The notes under the pieces are model-generated. The model saw only the letters and a list, made by a program, of their open reading frames with translations. It was not told where the DNA came from and did not search any database. 49,638 nucleotides of DNA from an uncultured Bacilli bacterium (GTDB lineage Bacteria > Bacillota_I > Bacilli_A > RF39 > UBA660), in the NCBI GenBank assembly GCA_947589675.1, contig CANQCI010000007.1, positions 1-49,638 of the forward strand, given 5' to 3'. Shown piece by piece: positions 32,087-40,481 of the stretch; within the stretch, counting starts at the first letter, position 1, and every line of letters starts with the position of its first letter. A program made the translations under genes and the position numbers.

Positions 32087-34198
32087 TTAGACCCCAAGGT
32101 TTAAATCAAGAATTGTATCTTTATTTATTAAAGTATTTTCAGGAATACTCTGGCTTAATACATAACCATAATTATTAAAATTACAAGTAATATTTGTTAA
32201 ATCACAATATATTTTAACATCATTTTGTCCCCAGCCAAGCATATTCGGTAAAAGGTATTCGGTACTATTAGTTAATAAAAATAATTTTCCATTACTTAGA
32301 ATCGTTCTTCCTTTTTTTGGATACTCATCAATCACATATTTCCCATTACCAATGGTTATCACATTAATATTTTGACTTTGTAAACTGGCCTTAACTTGTT
32401 CCACATCTTTACTAAGATAATTATCAACAGTATATATTTTACTTTCTGTTTCTTTGGTATCATTATCTGTTACTTTCGCATAACTAGCTATCTCTTCAAT
32501 GGCGGTCGTGATTGGCTCAGCAAATTCTTTAGGAGTACCGTGAACTCTTTGAGCAGCCGCATAAACTACATAACGAGGATTATCCTCAGGAAAAATGGCG
32601 GCGAAGCTTTTAATGTAATCGTATTCTTCATCAGAATAACTTCCATTTCCAGCTGACATTTGAGCTGTCCCGGTTTTTCCCATGACACTGACATTCGGAA
32701 CTTGCCAAATTTTCGTTAAACTTTCATAAACCACTTTATGCATTAATTCATGCATTTTCGTAACTGTTTCGGGTTTAAAAACATTTCGAACAACTTTTCT
32801 TTTGCCTTCATATTCGATATTGCCATCATCATCCACGATTTTTTCGACAACATAGGGTTTAATCATATCCCCATTATTAGTCATCGTACTTAAAGCTTGT
32901 AGCATTTGAATTGGGGTTACGGTTATCCCTTGCCCAAATGAAGCGGTAGCAAGTTCAGTTTTATAGGTAAAATCAATATCACCAACTACTTCATTAGATA
33001 ATTCAATCCCCGTTTTTTTACCAAAACCTAAAGCATCATAATAATCCGTTAAAGTTGATATTCCTAACTCAAGAGCCAGAGTTGTAGCTGCCACATTAGA
33101 TGAATAAGCAAACCCGGTATCAAAGGTAATAGTTCCCCATCCCTTACGATTGGCATCTCTAATGACTGCATCAGCTACTTCAATATGACCTGATTCATAA
33201 GTGGCATTACCATCATATTTTCCTTCATTAATGCTTGATGCAAAAGAAAATATTTTCATAACCGAACCTGGTTCATATTGATAGCTTACCAAAGGATTCA
33301 TGTAACTCGTAATCGTATTAGTATCATTAGGATTAAAATTAGGGTTAGTCGCACTAGCGATAATTGCCCCCGTCTTCGCATCCATCACGGTAAATATCGC
33401 CCAGTCAACATTATAATTAGTATATTTACTCACCGCTTTTTCGGCAATAAGTTGAATATTAGAATCAATCGTTAAATAAATATCGGAACCATTCTTAGCT
33501 TCGACTGTTTCACTTGGAGTGTTTGGTATTTGATAATTACTAGAAGTATATTTTTGAAATTTGGTAAAACCATTAGTCCCAGCTAAAACATCATTGTAAT
33601 AGCTTTCAATCCCGAGTTCCCCATTAATTTCGCCATTTTCATTTTTCTTAGCATAGCCAACAATATAGGAAGCAAACGTTGACATATCATAATAACGTTT
33701 AGTACTCGTAATAAAATCAATCCCAGGTAAATCCAGATTTTCAATATTCTTGCGATCTAATTCCGTTAAGTCTTTTCCCTTGGGTCCAAATTCCACTTGG
33801 TATTTTCCCTCAGCACTTAAATATTCCAAAATTTTTTCTTGGGGTAAATCTAAAACTGTCGCCAGTTTCGCCGCGGTCATTTCTTTATCCACCACATGTC
33901 TTGGATTATTGGGATCAGTTGTTCTTGATGGACTTAAATAAGCAATTAAAGTATAAGAATTTACGGTGGATGCTAAAGTATCCCCATTAATATCAAAAAT
34001 GGAACCCCGGGAAGCATATAACGTACGGCTCGCTGTGGTAATAGAAGCTGACTTAGCTTGTAAATTAGTCCCATCAACTTCTTCATTTAAAGTGACATAA
34101 CCAAGTCTAGCAATAGCTCCACAGAAGATAATGCCCACGATTATCGTAAAAAAATTGAAAGCTCTAATTCCTTCCTTTTTCTTTTTTTTCTTAGGCAT
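32087..34198 (-). CDS. pbpB: Division-type class B penicillin-binding protein (FtsI/PBP2B) with PASTA domain
   Basis: 703 residues. A lysine-rich start and one membrane helix (about 14-33) are followed by the dimerisation domain and the transpeptidase domain. The active-site triad is complete: SVMK in EPGSVMKIF (~311-314), SSN (~365) and KTGT (~507). A PASTA-like domain follows (SKDVEQVKASLQSQNINVIT) with a second partial one at the end. It cross-links septal peptidoglycan. I start at the ATG at 34198, with GGAG in good position; a TTG four codons upstream would overlap ftsL. It is third in rsmH-ftsL-pbp; the usual mraY/murD genes do not follow. Confidence 0.9.
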   Translation of the reverse strand: MPKKKKKKEGIRAFNFFTIIVGIIFCGAIARLGYVTLNEEVDGTNLQAKSASITTASRTLYASRGSIFDINGDTLASTVNSYTLIAYLSPSRTTDPNNPRHVVDKEMTAAKLATVLDLPQEKILEYLSAEGKYQVEFGPKGKDLTELDRKNIENLDLPGIDFITSTKRYYDMSTFASYIVGYAKKNENGEINGELGIESYYNDVLAGTNGFTKFQKYTSSNYQIPNTPSETVEAKNGSDIYLTIDSNIQLIAEKAVSKYTNYNVDWAIFTVMDAKTGAIIASATNPNFNPNDTNTITSYMNPLVSYQYEPGSVMKIFSFASSINEGKYDGNATYESGHIEVADAVIRDANRKGWGTITFDTGFAYSSNVAATTLALELGISTLTDYYDALGFGKKTGIELSNEVVGDIDFTYKTELATASFGQGITVTPIQMLQALSTMTNNGDMIKPYVVEKIVDDDGNIEYEGKRKVVRNVFKPETVTKMHELMHKVVYESLTKIWQVPNVSVMGKTGTAQMSAGNGSYSDEEYDYIKSFAAIFPEDNPRYVVYAAAQRVHGTPKEFAEPITTAIEEIASYAKVTDNDTKETESKIYTVDNYLSKDVEQVKASLQSQNINVITIGNGKYVIDEYPKKGRTILSNGKLFLLTNSTEYLLPNMLGWGQNDVKIYCDLTNITCNFNNYGYVLSQSIPENTLINKDTILDLNLGV

Positions 34199-34199
34199 T

Positions 34200-34502
34200 T
34201 TAATCTCCAACTATCGATTTAATATTGGCATTATTATATGATAATCCATATTGTTCAGCAATACTTTGAATATTATCTAAACTAACTAATTCATCAATTT
34301 GCATACTTAAACTTTGATTAATATCTTCTTGTCCTTCAATTTTATTTTTTAATCTTTCCATTTGCGTATTAGTTTCACTTAAAACACTACTTGTGTAAAC
34401 ATTAAAGGTTGGAATCGCAATTAATAAAACAACCAAAAGAAAATACATAATTTTTTCGCTTTTTAAAAATTTGATCTTAGTACTATTACTATTACTTTTC
34501 AT
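34200..34502 (-). CDS. ftsL: FtsL-like division protein
   Basis: 100 residues. A short basic cytoplasmic N-terminus, one membrane helix (about 19-40) and an external coiled-coil segment (ETNTQMERLKNKIEGQEDIN) that ends shortly before the C-terminus. Size, topology and position between rsmH and the division PBP are those of FtsL, which bridges DivIB and DivIC and supports septal synthesis. Sequence conservation in this family is low, so context carries the call. The stop overlaps the SD region of the PBP gene. Confidence 0.85.
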   Translation of the reverse strand: MKSNSNSTKIKFLKSEKIMYFLLVVLLIAIPTFNVYTSSVLSETNTQMERLKNKIEGQEDINQSLSMQIDELVSLDNIQSIAEQYGLSYNNANIKSIVGD

Positions 34503-34506
34503 TTTA

Positions 34507-35427
34507 TCATATCCTTTCTGCTATTCTTAATTTAGCACTTCGACTTCGTGAGTTTTCTTCTAATTCTTCTTCACTTGGTAATATTGGTTTTCTATTTACT
34601 AATTTTAAAATTGGTTGATATTCCTCTGGAATATCATTCATTCCTTTTAATATTCCCTCAACTTCACTATATTTTTTAAATATTCTTTTTACGATTCTAT
34701 CTTCTAGTGAATGAAAAGTTATCACACAAATTCTTCCCTCTTTTTTAAGCATCTTAATTGCTACTGGTAAGACATCTTCTAAAACTTTTAATTCATTATT
34801 AACTTCAATTCTTAAGGCTTGAAATATTTTTCGTTCGGGATGATTTTGATAAAAATATTTCGCTCCAACACTTTCTTTAATTATTTCTACTAATTCTAAA
34901 GTTCTCGTTATTTCTCTTTCTTTTCTTTTATTAACAATCCCTTGAGCTATTCTGCCACTTAATTTTTCTTCCCCATAAGTATAAAATATTTTCATGAGTT
35001 CATCTTTAGTATAATTATTGACAACATCCTTAGCACTTAATCCATTTTTACTCATTCGCATATCTAATGGTCCATCTTGCATAAAAGAAAAACCTCGATT
35101 AGCATCATCTATTTGGGGCGATGAAAAACCCAAGTCAAAAATAATTCCATCTATCTTATCTACTTTTTCTTCCTTTAAACAGGTTTCTAAATTAGCAAAA
35201 TTAGTGGAAAAGATTTTATAATTAGAACCTATCTCTGCTAGTTTTTTGGAGGCATAATCAACAGCTTCTTCATCTTGATCAAAAGCATACAAAAAACCCC
35301 TTTTTAGATGTTTTAAGATGTCTACCGCATCTCCGGCATAACCCACAGTTGCATCGACATATACACCATCCTCTTTAAGATTTAATCCCTTTATTAATTC
35401 TTTTTTTAAAACACTATAATGTAACAT
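34507..35427 (-). CDS. rsmH: 16S rRNA (cytosine-1402-N4) methyltransferase
   Basis: 306 residues. Family motifs are visible: the SAM-binding segment YVDATVGYAGDA, DGIIFDLGFSSPQID, GPLDMRMS, the insertion with ALRIEVNNEL, FHSLEDRIVK and the C-terminal NSRSRSAKLRIAE. It methylates N4 of C1402 in 16S rRNA. I start at the ATG at 35427 (MLHYSVLKKEL), because AGGAG lies exactly five bases before it; an ATG seven codons upstream has no SD. First gene of the rsmH-ftsL-pbp unit. No mraZ precedes it; a structured leader does. Confidence 0.95.
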   Translation of the reverse strand: MLHYSVLKKELIKGLNLKEDGVYVDATVGYAGDAVDILKHLKRGFLYAFDQDEEAVDYASKKLAEIGSNYKIFSTNFANLETCLKEEKVDKIDGIIFDLGFSSPQIDDANRGFSFMQDGPLDMRMSKNGLSAKDVVNNYTKDELMKIFYTYGEEKLSGRIAQGIVNKRKEREITRTLELVEIIKESVGAKYFYQNHPERKIFQALRIEVNNELKVLEDVLPVAIKMLKKEGRICVITFHSLEDRIVKRIFKKYSEVEGILKGMNDIPEEYQPILKLVNRKPILPSEEELEENSRSRSAKLRIAERI

Positions 35428-35640
35428 ATCGACTCCTAAATACTCCATTATTGGTCAAAAGCGCCGATTATATAGATCGGCGAAACTAACCAATGGGAGG
35501 TATATATAAATTCGATTTAAAAATCGAATCTTCCAACAGTAGCTAAAGAAGTAAAATTATGACGAAGTTGATTTAGAAAAATAATATATTTTTCTTTTTC
35601 TCTAATTCGCCACTGTCTAATTTAATCTTATCAAAAGTCA
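35428..35640 (-). promoter_or_regulatory. Structured leader upstream of rsmH
   Basis: No gene fits here. Hairpins are seen at 35510-35529 (ATTCGATT/AATCGAAT) and 35462-35482 (CGCCGAT/ATCGGCG, 7-nt loop). The second is enclosed by ATTGG 35450-35454 pairing with CCAAT 35490-35494. On the minus strand CCTCCC (35495-35500) could pair with the GGAG elements ahead of rsmH. TTGACT near 35634-35639 may be a -35 box, but no good -10 is apparent. Confidence 0.45.
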
Positions 35641-35664
35641 AAAAAAAAGTAAACTAATTTACTT
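35641..35664 (-). terminator. Terminator of the 954-residue lectin protein gene
   Basis: Stem AAGTAAA/TTTACTT with a 4-nt loop, followed by a long T run on the minus strand, about 20 nt after the stop codon. Confidence 0.75.
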
Positions 35665-35685
35665 AATTTACTTATTAATTGACAC

Positions 35686-38550
35686 TTATACGACAATTCT
35701 AAATGGTTTAGAAACCGAACCATCTTTTGATGTATCCACAATTACGTTGACATTAGTATTTAGATAAAAGGACGGTCGAACCCCGAACGCACGGCTGCCG
35801 ACGCTGATGTCGCCCACAAACCCGGCGGCGCCGACAATGAACGCAGCGTTGGAATTGCTGGAGTTGCGCGATATAGTCCATTCATTAACATTATTAAATA
35901 ACCAGTTATTTTCTCGGTTGTTATTTTTTGTATTATCATAACCATATAATGAAGATGCCCAACTATTTTGTTCGCTTGCAAATCCATAGTCCGAAGCATA
36001 CATCAAACCAATTTGAGCGGGTACTGTTGGGGTTGATTTTATTTCTGCATCATACATTACTTTTGGTGTTACCTTATAATCGCTATGTCCTCCCACATGC
36101 CATGTTGTTGTCGCTATTTTGTTTTTCCATGTTGTACCTAATTTACTTAAATAACCTCCATTTAACGCTTGATATAATGTGCTACTTCCCCATGTATTAT
36201 CAGCTGTTTTATTCCAGTAAAACCCATCACTTGGAGCTACTTTTACTCTTTTTAAATTATCATAACTTCCTTTGGGTGGCGTACCATTACTAGCTATTCC
36301 TAATTCGGCACTGGTTATATATTCAGACTTGATTAATTTGATTTGATTGTTAAATACGCCTATTATCCGATATAAATTGGTATCGGGGCATGTTGCTCCA
36401 CCATTGTTATAAGCTTCACTACCATTTCCAAAACAAACAAAGTTATTTGGATTATTTCCAGAATATCGATAGCTATTATCCTTTGCACTATTAGCTAAAC
36501 TGGTTGTATGTTGTGCTAACGTTCCACTTCCAGATGTTCCTACTTTACTTATAACATATGAACTCAATGTTTGAGTTTTTAAAATTGTTACTGTACAAGT
36601 TCTTGCTGATGTTACATTACTCGCTGTTAATGTTTTTTTATCTGCACTCAATGTACAATTTGAACCACTTACTGTTGCTGTTGATAAAAGATAGCCACTA
36701 CTAGCTGTAATAGTAAATGTTACACTTTCATTATATTTTACTGACTTTGGTGATTTATCAACTGTTCCACCTGTAATATTTACGGTGACATTATATTCTA
36801 ATTTAGGAATTGTAACTGTACAGGTTGTTGCCGCTGTTACATTACTGGCTGTCAAAGTTTTATTGCTATTACTTAAAGCACAACCGGTTCCAGCCACTGT
36901 TGCCTTACTTAAATTATATCCAGTCGTGGCTGCTATGGTAAAAGTTGTACTTTTACCATGGTCAACTGTTGCTTGCGTAGGTGTAGCCGTTCCACCTGTT
37001 ACAGTTGCTTTTACTAAATAAGTATTTAAAGTCGTTCCTTTATAACTTGCATCTTCTAATATTTTAGTACGACTATTACTATCAGTTACTCGGATTTTAA
37101 ATGTATAAGCTGTTGCTTTTGTTAAACTTGTAAATGAATAGGAATATGTTCCGTTCGTATTAGCTCCTTGATACCAATTAGTATCACCATTTCTTTGATA
37201 CTCAACTTTACTTACAGTCCCTGTCCCATTTTCAAATGTTCCATTTACTTTTATGACGCTTGAGGTTATATCTGATACAGTAAATGTTTTCACACTTGGA
37301 TACACATAAGTTTCCGTACTTTCTTCTTTATCAAAACTATCAACCGATTCTCTATCTAATTCATCTCTTACTTTAACTTGAATATTATAGTTAGTTGTAT
37401 CAACTAATCCAGTAAATTCAAAAGTATCACTTGTTTGCCATGCACTCCAATTACCATATGTATCATTATTTTCTATTTTAAAAGCATATTCTTTTACGTT
37501 TTTAGTTCCAGCAACAGCTATCGCTTTTACTTTAATACTTGTTAAAGTTTTACTCACTAAAGTTAAATCAGTTACTTTAACATTTAAGTATTCATCAGTT
37601 TTAATAATAGCTGTTTTTATAGCACTCATTATCCCTTGCATATCTTTAGAATAAGCATAAACTTTATAACTTTGATTATCTTTTAATGGCTCTCCATCTA
37701 TTTCCGTAAATGTATGAGTAGGTTCATCTGACTCAATATAATTTGGTTCTAACCTTTCAGCAATACTCATAAGCCTTATTGTTTCAGGTTCTTCATCAGT
37801 TTCTTCAATGGCATAATAATATTTATCTATTTCTTCGGTATGTTTTTCGTTTTCTAATAAATTAACTGTGATACTTTCATAATCTTTAGTACTTTCAACA
37901 ATACTATTTATTTCAGGCATAACATAAGTTTCTTTTTCTTCCGTGGTTATTAAAACTTTCCCCTCAAAAGTTTTACCGGTATTTTTTTGTTGGTCAGCTT
38001 CTAGATTTTTTAAAGTTACTTCAAAGTTCCAAGTTTCTTCTTTTCCATCAGCACTATCAGCTTTTATTTCATCTTGATATGCTACTTTAAAAGCACCACG
38101 TCTTTTGGTGATATCAAAACCTTGTAATGTTTCATCGAATATTAATCCATCAATATTTTTTATCTCAGTTCCATCTGGGTTTGTTACTTTTAAAAGTAAT
38201 TCAACTTCATTCGGTTCAGTTGAATAAGTAAAATCATTAGCATCGATGATAAAATAAACATTATATTTATCTTCCGCTTGGTTTGTTGTATTATTAGGTA
38301 CTAACTTAGCCATAGCTGTGGTTGTACCTGATTTATCACCCGCACTTTGATAAAAATCATCGGCTGATGCTGTGATATTGATTGGTGTTCCTGCATGAAA
38401 AGTTAAAGAGTCGGTGGTTCCTGCTCCGACTTCGATGTCCGCATGACCCCCACTTCCTTTTTGAGCCGCAAAGTAGGCATATGTTGCTCCTATAACCATT
38501 GCTAAAAGCATTATTAAAGCAATAGCCAATAAACCTTTTCTATTTTTCAT
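35686..38550 (-). CDS. SipW-type surface protein with C-terminal lectin-like DGR target domain (1)
   Basis: 954 residues from the ATG at 38550 (an upstream in-frame start lacks an SD). The signal segment ends GATYAYFAAQ, the SipW/TasA type. Then: a TasA-like module (about 25-205), fibronectin-like beta domains, two repeats of the type VTGGTATPTQATVDHGKSTTF with a C...C pair each, and a C-terminal domain from about 700 on (DNSYRYSGNNPNNFVCFGNG, LYRIIGVFNNQIKLIKSEYI, WHVGGHS, GLMYASDYG, EWTISR, GVRPSFYLN). This end resembles C-type-lectin/FGE-like domains used as DGR targets. Residues 895-926 are encoded by a GC-rich variable block. Paralogue of the gene at 43772, with extra modules. The promoter contains a T20 tract. 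Confidence 0.75.
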   Translation of the reverse strand: MKNRKGLLAIALIMLLAMVIGATYAYFAAQKGSGGHADIEVGAGTTDSLTFHAGTPINITASADDFYQSAGDKSGTTTAMAKLVPNNTTNQAEDKYNVYFIIDANDFTYSTEPNEVELLLKVTNPDGTEIKNIDGLIFDETLQGFDITKRRGAFKVAYQDEIKADSADGKEETWNFEVTLKNLEADQQKNTGKTFEGKVLITTEEKETYVMPEINSIVESTKDYESITVNLLENEKHTEEIDKYYYAIEETDEEPETIRLMSIAERLEPNYIESDEPTHTFTEIDGEPLKDNQSYKVYAYSKDMQGIMSAIKTAIIKTDEYLNVKVTDLTLVSKTLTSIKVKAIAVAGTKNVKEYAFKIENNDTYGNWSAWQTSDTFEFTGLVDTTNYNIQVKVRDELDRESVDSFDKEESTETYVYPSVKTFTVSDITSSVIKVNGTFENGTGTVSKVEYQRNGDTNWYQGANTNGTYSYSFTSLTKATAYTFKIRVTDSNSRTKILEDASYKGTTLNTYLVKATVTGGTATPTQATVDHGKSTTFTIAATTGYNLSKATVAGTGCALSNSNKTLTASNVTAATTCTVTIPKLEYNVTVNITGGTVDKSPKSVKYNESVTFTITASSGYLLSTATVSGSNCTLSADKKTLTASNVTSARTCTVTILKTQTLSSYVISKVGTSGSGTLAQHTTSLANSAKDNSYRYSGNNPNNFVCFGNGSEAYNNGGATCPDTNLYRIIGVFNNQIKLIKSEYITSAELGIASNGTPPKGSYDNLKRVKVAPSDGFYWNKTADNTWGSSTLYQALNGGYLSKLGTTWKNKIATTTWHVGGHSDYKVTPKVMYDAEIKSTPTVPAQIGLMYASDYGFASEQNSWASSLYGYDNTKNNNRENNWLFNNVNEWTISRNSSNSNAAFIVGAAGFVGDISVGSRAFGVRPSFYLNTNVNVIVDTSKDGSVSKPFRIVV
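35773..35868 (-). repeat. DGR-type variable repeat VR1
   Basis: 32 codons, 66% GC (63 of 96 by count) in a ~30% GC gene, encoding R-N-S-S-... to V-R-P at residues 895-926. It aligns without gaps with VR2 at 43856-43951. Shared codons are CGC, TCC, AGC, GCG, GTC, GGG, GTG and GCG; nearly all other codons differ at positions 1 and 2. The flanking codons (EWTIS before, FYL after) differ only silently between the genes. Confidence 0.82.
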
Positions 38551-38632
38551 TAATTCCAACCCTTCCATAAGACTATAAAGTAAATGTAAATTGACATTTT
38601 TCACTAGTCATATACTTTGTATCATGGGGATG

Positions 38633-38664
38633 ATTATACTAAAAAAAAAAAAAAAAAAAAGCAA
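38633..38664 (-). promoter_or_regulatory. Promoter with a 20-nt T tract in the spacer (lectin protein 1)
   Basis: On the minus strand TTGC is followed by T20 (38641-38660), AG and TATAAT (38633-38638). With TTGCTT as -35, the spacer is 20 nt, three longer than optimal. Homopolymers of this length are prone to slipped-strand change, so the promoter could switch. Confidence 0.55.
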
Positions 38665-38665
38665 G

Positions 38666-38697
38666 TTTACATTTGCTTTACATACTTTACACTTTAC
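38666..38697 (-). repeat. Four GTAAA motifs upstream of the T-tract promoter
   Basis: On the minus strand GTAAA occurs at 38693-38697, 38686-38690, 38677-38681 and 38666-38670. Two inverted copies lie downstream of the -10 box (38580-38584 and 38586-38590). Possibly an operator cluster; no regulator is known. Confidence 0.4.
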
Positions 38698-38730
38698 TTT
38701 AAGGCTAGGACTCAAGTTAAAAAAACATAT

Positions 38731-38772
38731 AAAAAATAGACAATACTTTTTATAGAAAAATTGCCTATTTTA
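38731..38772 (-). terminator. Terminator of the yqeG-to-rpmF operon
   Basis: Minus-strand stem AAAATAGGCAAT/ATTGTCTATTTT (one G-U pair) followed by T, about 20 nt after the rpmF stop. Confidence 0.8.
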
Positions 38773-38792
38773 ATACCTAATTAAAATAATTA

Positions 38793-38981
38793 TTATTCAT
38801 CCTTATTCTTTACTTTAATTACTTTTTCATCTTTGTAATAACCACATTTAGTACAAGCTCTATGTGGTCTTATTGTTGCCCCACATTCAGGACAACTAGT
38901 TAAAGCACCAACTTCTTTTTTTAAATGAGTTCTTCTCATTCTTTTTTTAGTTTTACTTGTTCTTCTAAAAGGAACTGCCAT
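38793..38981 (-). CDS. rpmF: 50S ribosomal protein L32
   Basis: 62 residues starting MAVPFRRTSKTKKRMRRTH, the hallmark L32 N-terminus. Two CxxC pairs (CPEC and CTKC) form the zinc ribbon of the zinc-binding L32 type. I start at the ATG at 38981; an in-frame start five codons upstream would overlap the SD (AGGTGG). It follows yceD, the classic rpmF partner, and is closed by a strong terminator. Confidence 0.97.
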   Translation of the reverse strand: MAVPFRRTSKTKKRMRRTHLKKEVGALTSCPECGATIRPHRACTKCGYYKDEKVIKVKNKDE

Positions 38982-39008
38982 AAGTTCATTCACCACCTTT
39001 AAATATCT

Positions 39009-39428
39009 TTAATCTTCATCGCCATTAAGCGTCCAACCATCCCCACATCTTTTTTGATTAGAATGATTAGTTAAACTAATGGGAACTTCTAATACAATAT
39101 TTTCCCATAAAAACTCAATTATATCAAGTGTATTTTTATTTTTTTCATAATATTCTAATAAATTATCTTGATTTTCTTCTAATATTTCTTCAATTACAAA
39201 ATTAAAAGGATAATCTATTTTTTCTAAAGTTACACTATCTTCTAAAACCATAACTCCTTTTACTTCTAAAGATATTTCAACTTCATCACTTAAATTATAA
39301 AATATCTTTCCTTTAGCATGAACCTTAGGTAAATCAAGAACCCCTGAATTTAAATAAGTATCTTTAGGAATAATAAAATCATCATCAATAAGATATGGTT
39401 TAGTTAATATATTAAGATTTATTTTCAT
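39009..39428 (-). CDS. yceD: YceD family (DUF177) protein
   Basis: 139 residues. Location directly ahead of rpmF, the size and the pattern (VHAKGKIFYNLSDEVEISLEVKGVM..., then an acidic stretch and a hydrophobic LEVPISLTNHSN) identify a DUF177/YceD protein. The family motif ending in C-G is seen in QKRCGDGW. The family is linked to 23S rRNA maturation in several bacteria. The start overlaps the end of the preceding membrane-protein gene by 17 bases. Confidence 0.85.
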   Translation of the reverse strand: MKINLNILTKPYLIDDDFIIPKDTYLNSGVLDLPKVHAKGKIFYNLSDEVEISLEVKGVMVLEDSVTLEKIDYPFNFVIEEILEENQDNLLEYYEKNKNTLDIIEFLWENIVLEVPISLTNHSNQKRCGDGWTLNGDED

Positions 39429-40422
39429 TATTCACCTCGATTAATTTAATATAATCTTTATCTAATGTTCCTACTTTTACTAATTCTTTATAATCTATAA
39501 TATAATAAGTATGATTAGAATCATAATCTATTTGATCAACATAACAATAATTATCACTAAAACAATCCGCACTACTTATCGTAGTATTTTCTGGTAAAGT
39601 TAAATAATCATTCGTAAAATCATTATTTAATAAAATATATTTTCTTAGTCTATTTTCACTATTTAAAGTTAAAATACCATTATTAGTTAAACTTAAATAT
39701 TTATTAGCTATATGGATATTAGATAATTTCTTAGTTTGAAAAGAATACATCATTTGCATATCATTATTTTCTAAATATAAATAATGATTATTACTACTAA
39801 CTATCTTTGGTTTATATTCACTAGTCCATTTAATCAATATTGCTTCTTCATTAGTATTAATATTATAACAATAAACTCCATCACTTTTTTCATAATAAAT
39901 TATATCATTATTAACAACTATTTTAGAATCTATTCCACTAGCAACTGTTTTAAATTTCTTCTTTTCATCTGCCACAGGTCTATACATAAGATTTTTTTGT
40001 TCTAATACTACTAAATAATTATCCCCGATAAATACTTGATTTAAATTATTCGAATAACTATCTATTTCTTTAACTTCTAATTTATCTTCACTCTTATTAT
40101 AGATTAATTCATTTATCGCATCGGAATAATAATAAATATGATTATTAACTACATGAATATTGGTTATATCCATATATTCATCTACTTCATATTTTAATTC
40201 TTGTAAATCTTTATCTAAAGCTTTAATAATATAATTTTCATCTTCTATATTATAGTATATTCCAATAAATTTAATCTTACTTGGATAGGGATCACCTCGA
40301 AATTCATTATTCTTACTTGACTTCGCAATCTTAGTTAAACCCCAAATACCAAACGTAATTAATATTAACCCCAGTATAATAGCTACTATAATTATATTTC
40401 TTCTTTTTCTCTGTTGTAACAT
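39412..40422 (-). CDS. Membrane-anchored beta-rich protein, unknown function
   Basis: 336 residues. A basic start (MLQQRKRRN) and one membrane helix (about 10-30) are followed by ~300 external residues with repeating strands of ~40 residues each (NHIYYYSDAINELIYN, NNDIIYYEKSDGVYCYN, NNHYLYLENNDMQMMYSF). The spacing suggests a beta-propeller, in style like DUF5050 proteins, but I cannot confirm this. It starts 59 nt after mutL and overlaps yceD, so it belongs to the same transcript. A possible weak promoter (TATATT) lies in the gap after mutL. Confidence 0.5.
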   Translation of the reverse strand: MLQQRKRRNIIIVAIILGLILITFGIWGLTKIAKSSKNNEFRGDPYPSKIKFIGIYYNIEDENYIIKALDKDLQELKYEVDEYMDITNIHVVNNHIYYYSDAINELIYNKSEDKLEVKEIDSYSNNLNQVFIGDNYLVVLEQKNLMYRPVADEKKKFKTVASGIDSKIVVNNDIIYYEKSDGVYCYNINTNEEAILIKWTSEYKPKIVSSNNHYLYLENNDMQMMYSFQTKKLSNIHIANKYLSLTNNGILTLNSENRLRKYILLNNDFTNDYLTLPENTTISSADCFSDNYCYVDQIDYDSNHTYYIIDYKELVKVGTLDKDYIKLIEVNNENKS

Positions 40423-40481
40423 ACTATCACTATTCCTTTATTTATTTAAATATACTACGTATTTTTATTTATTTCTAGTCC

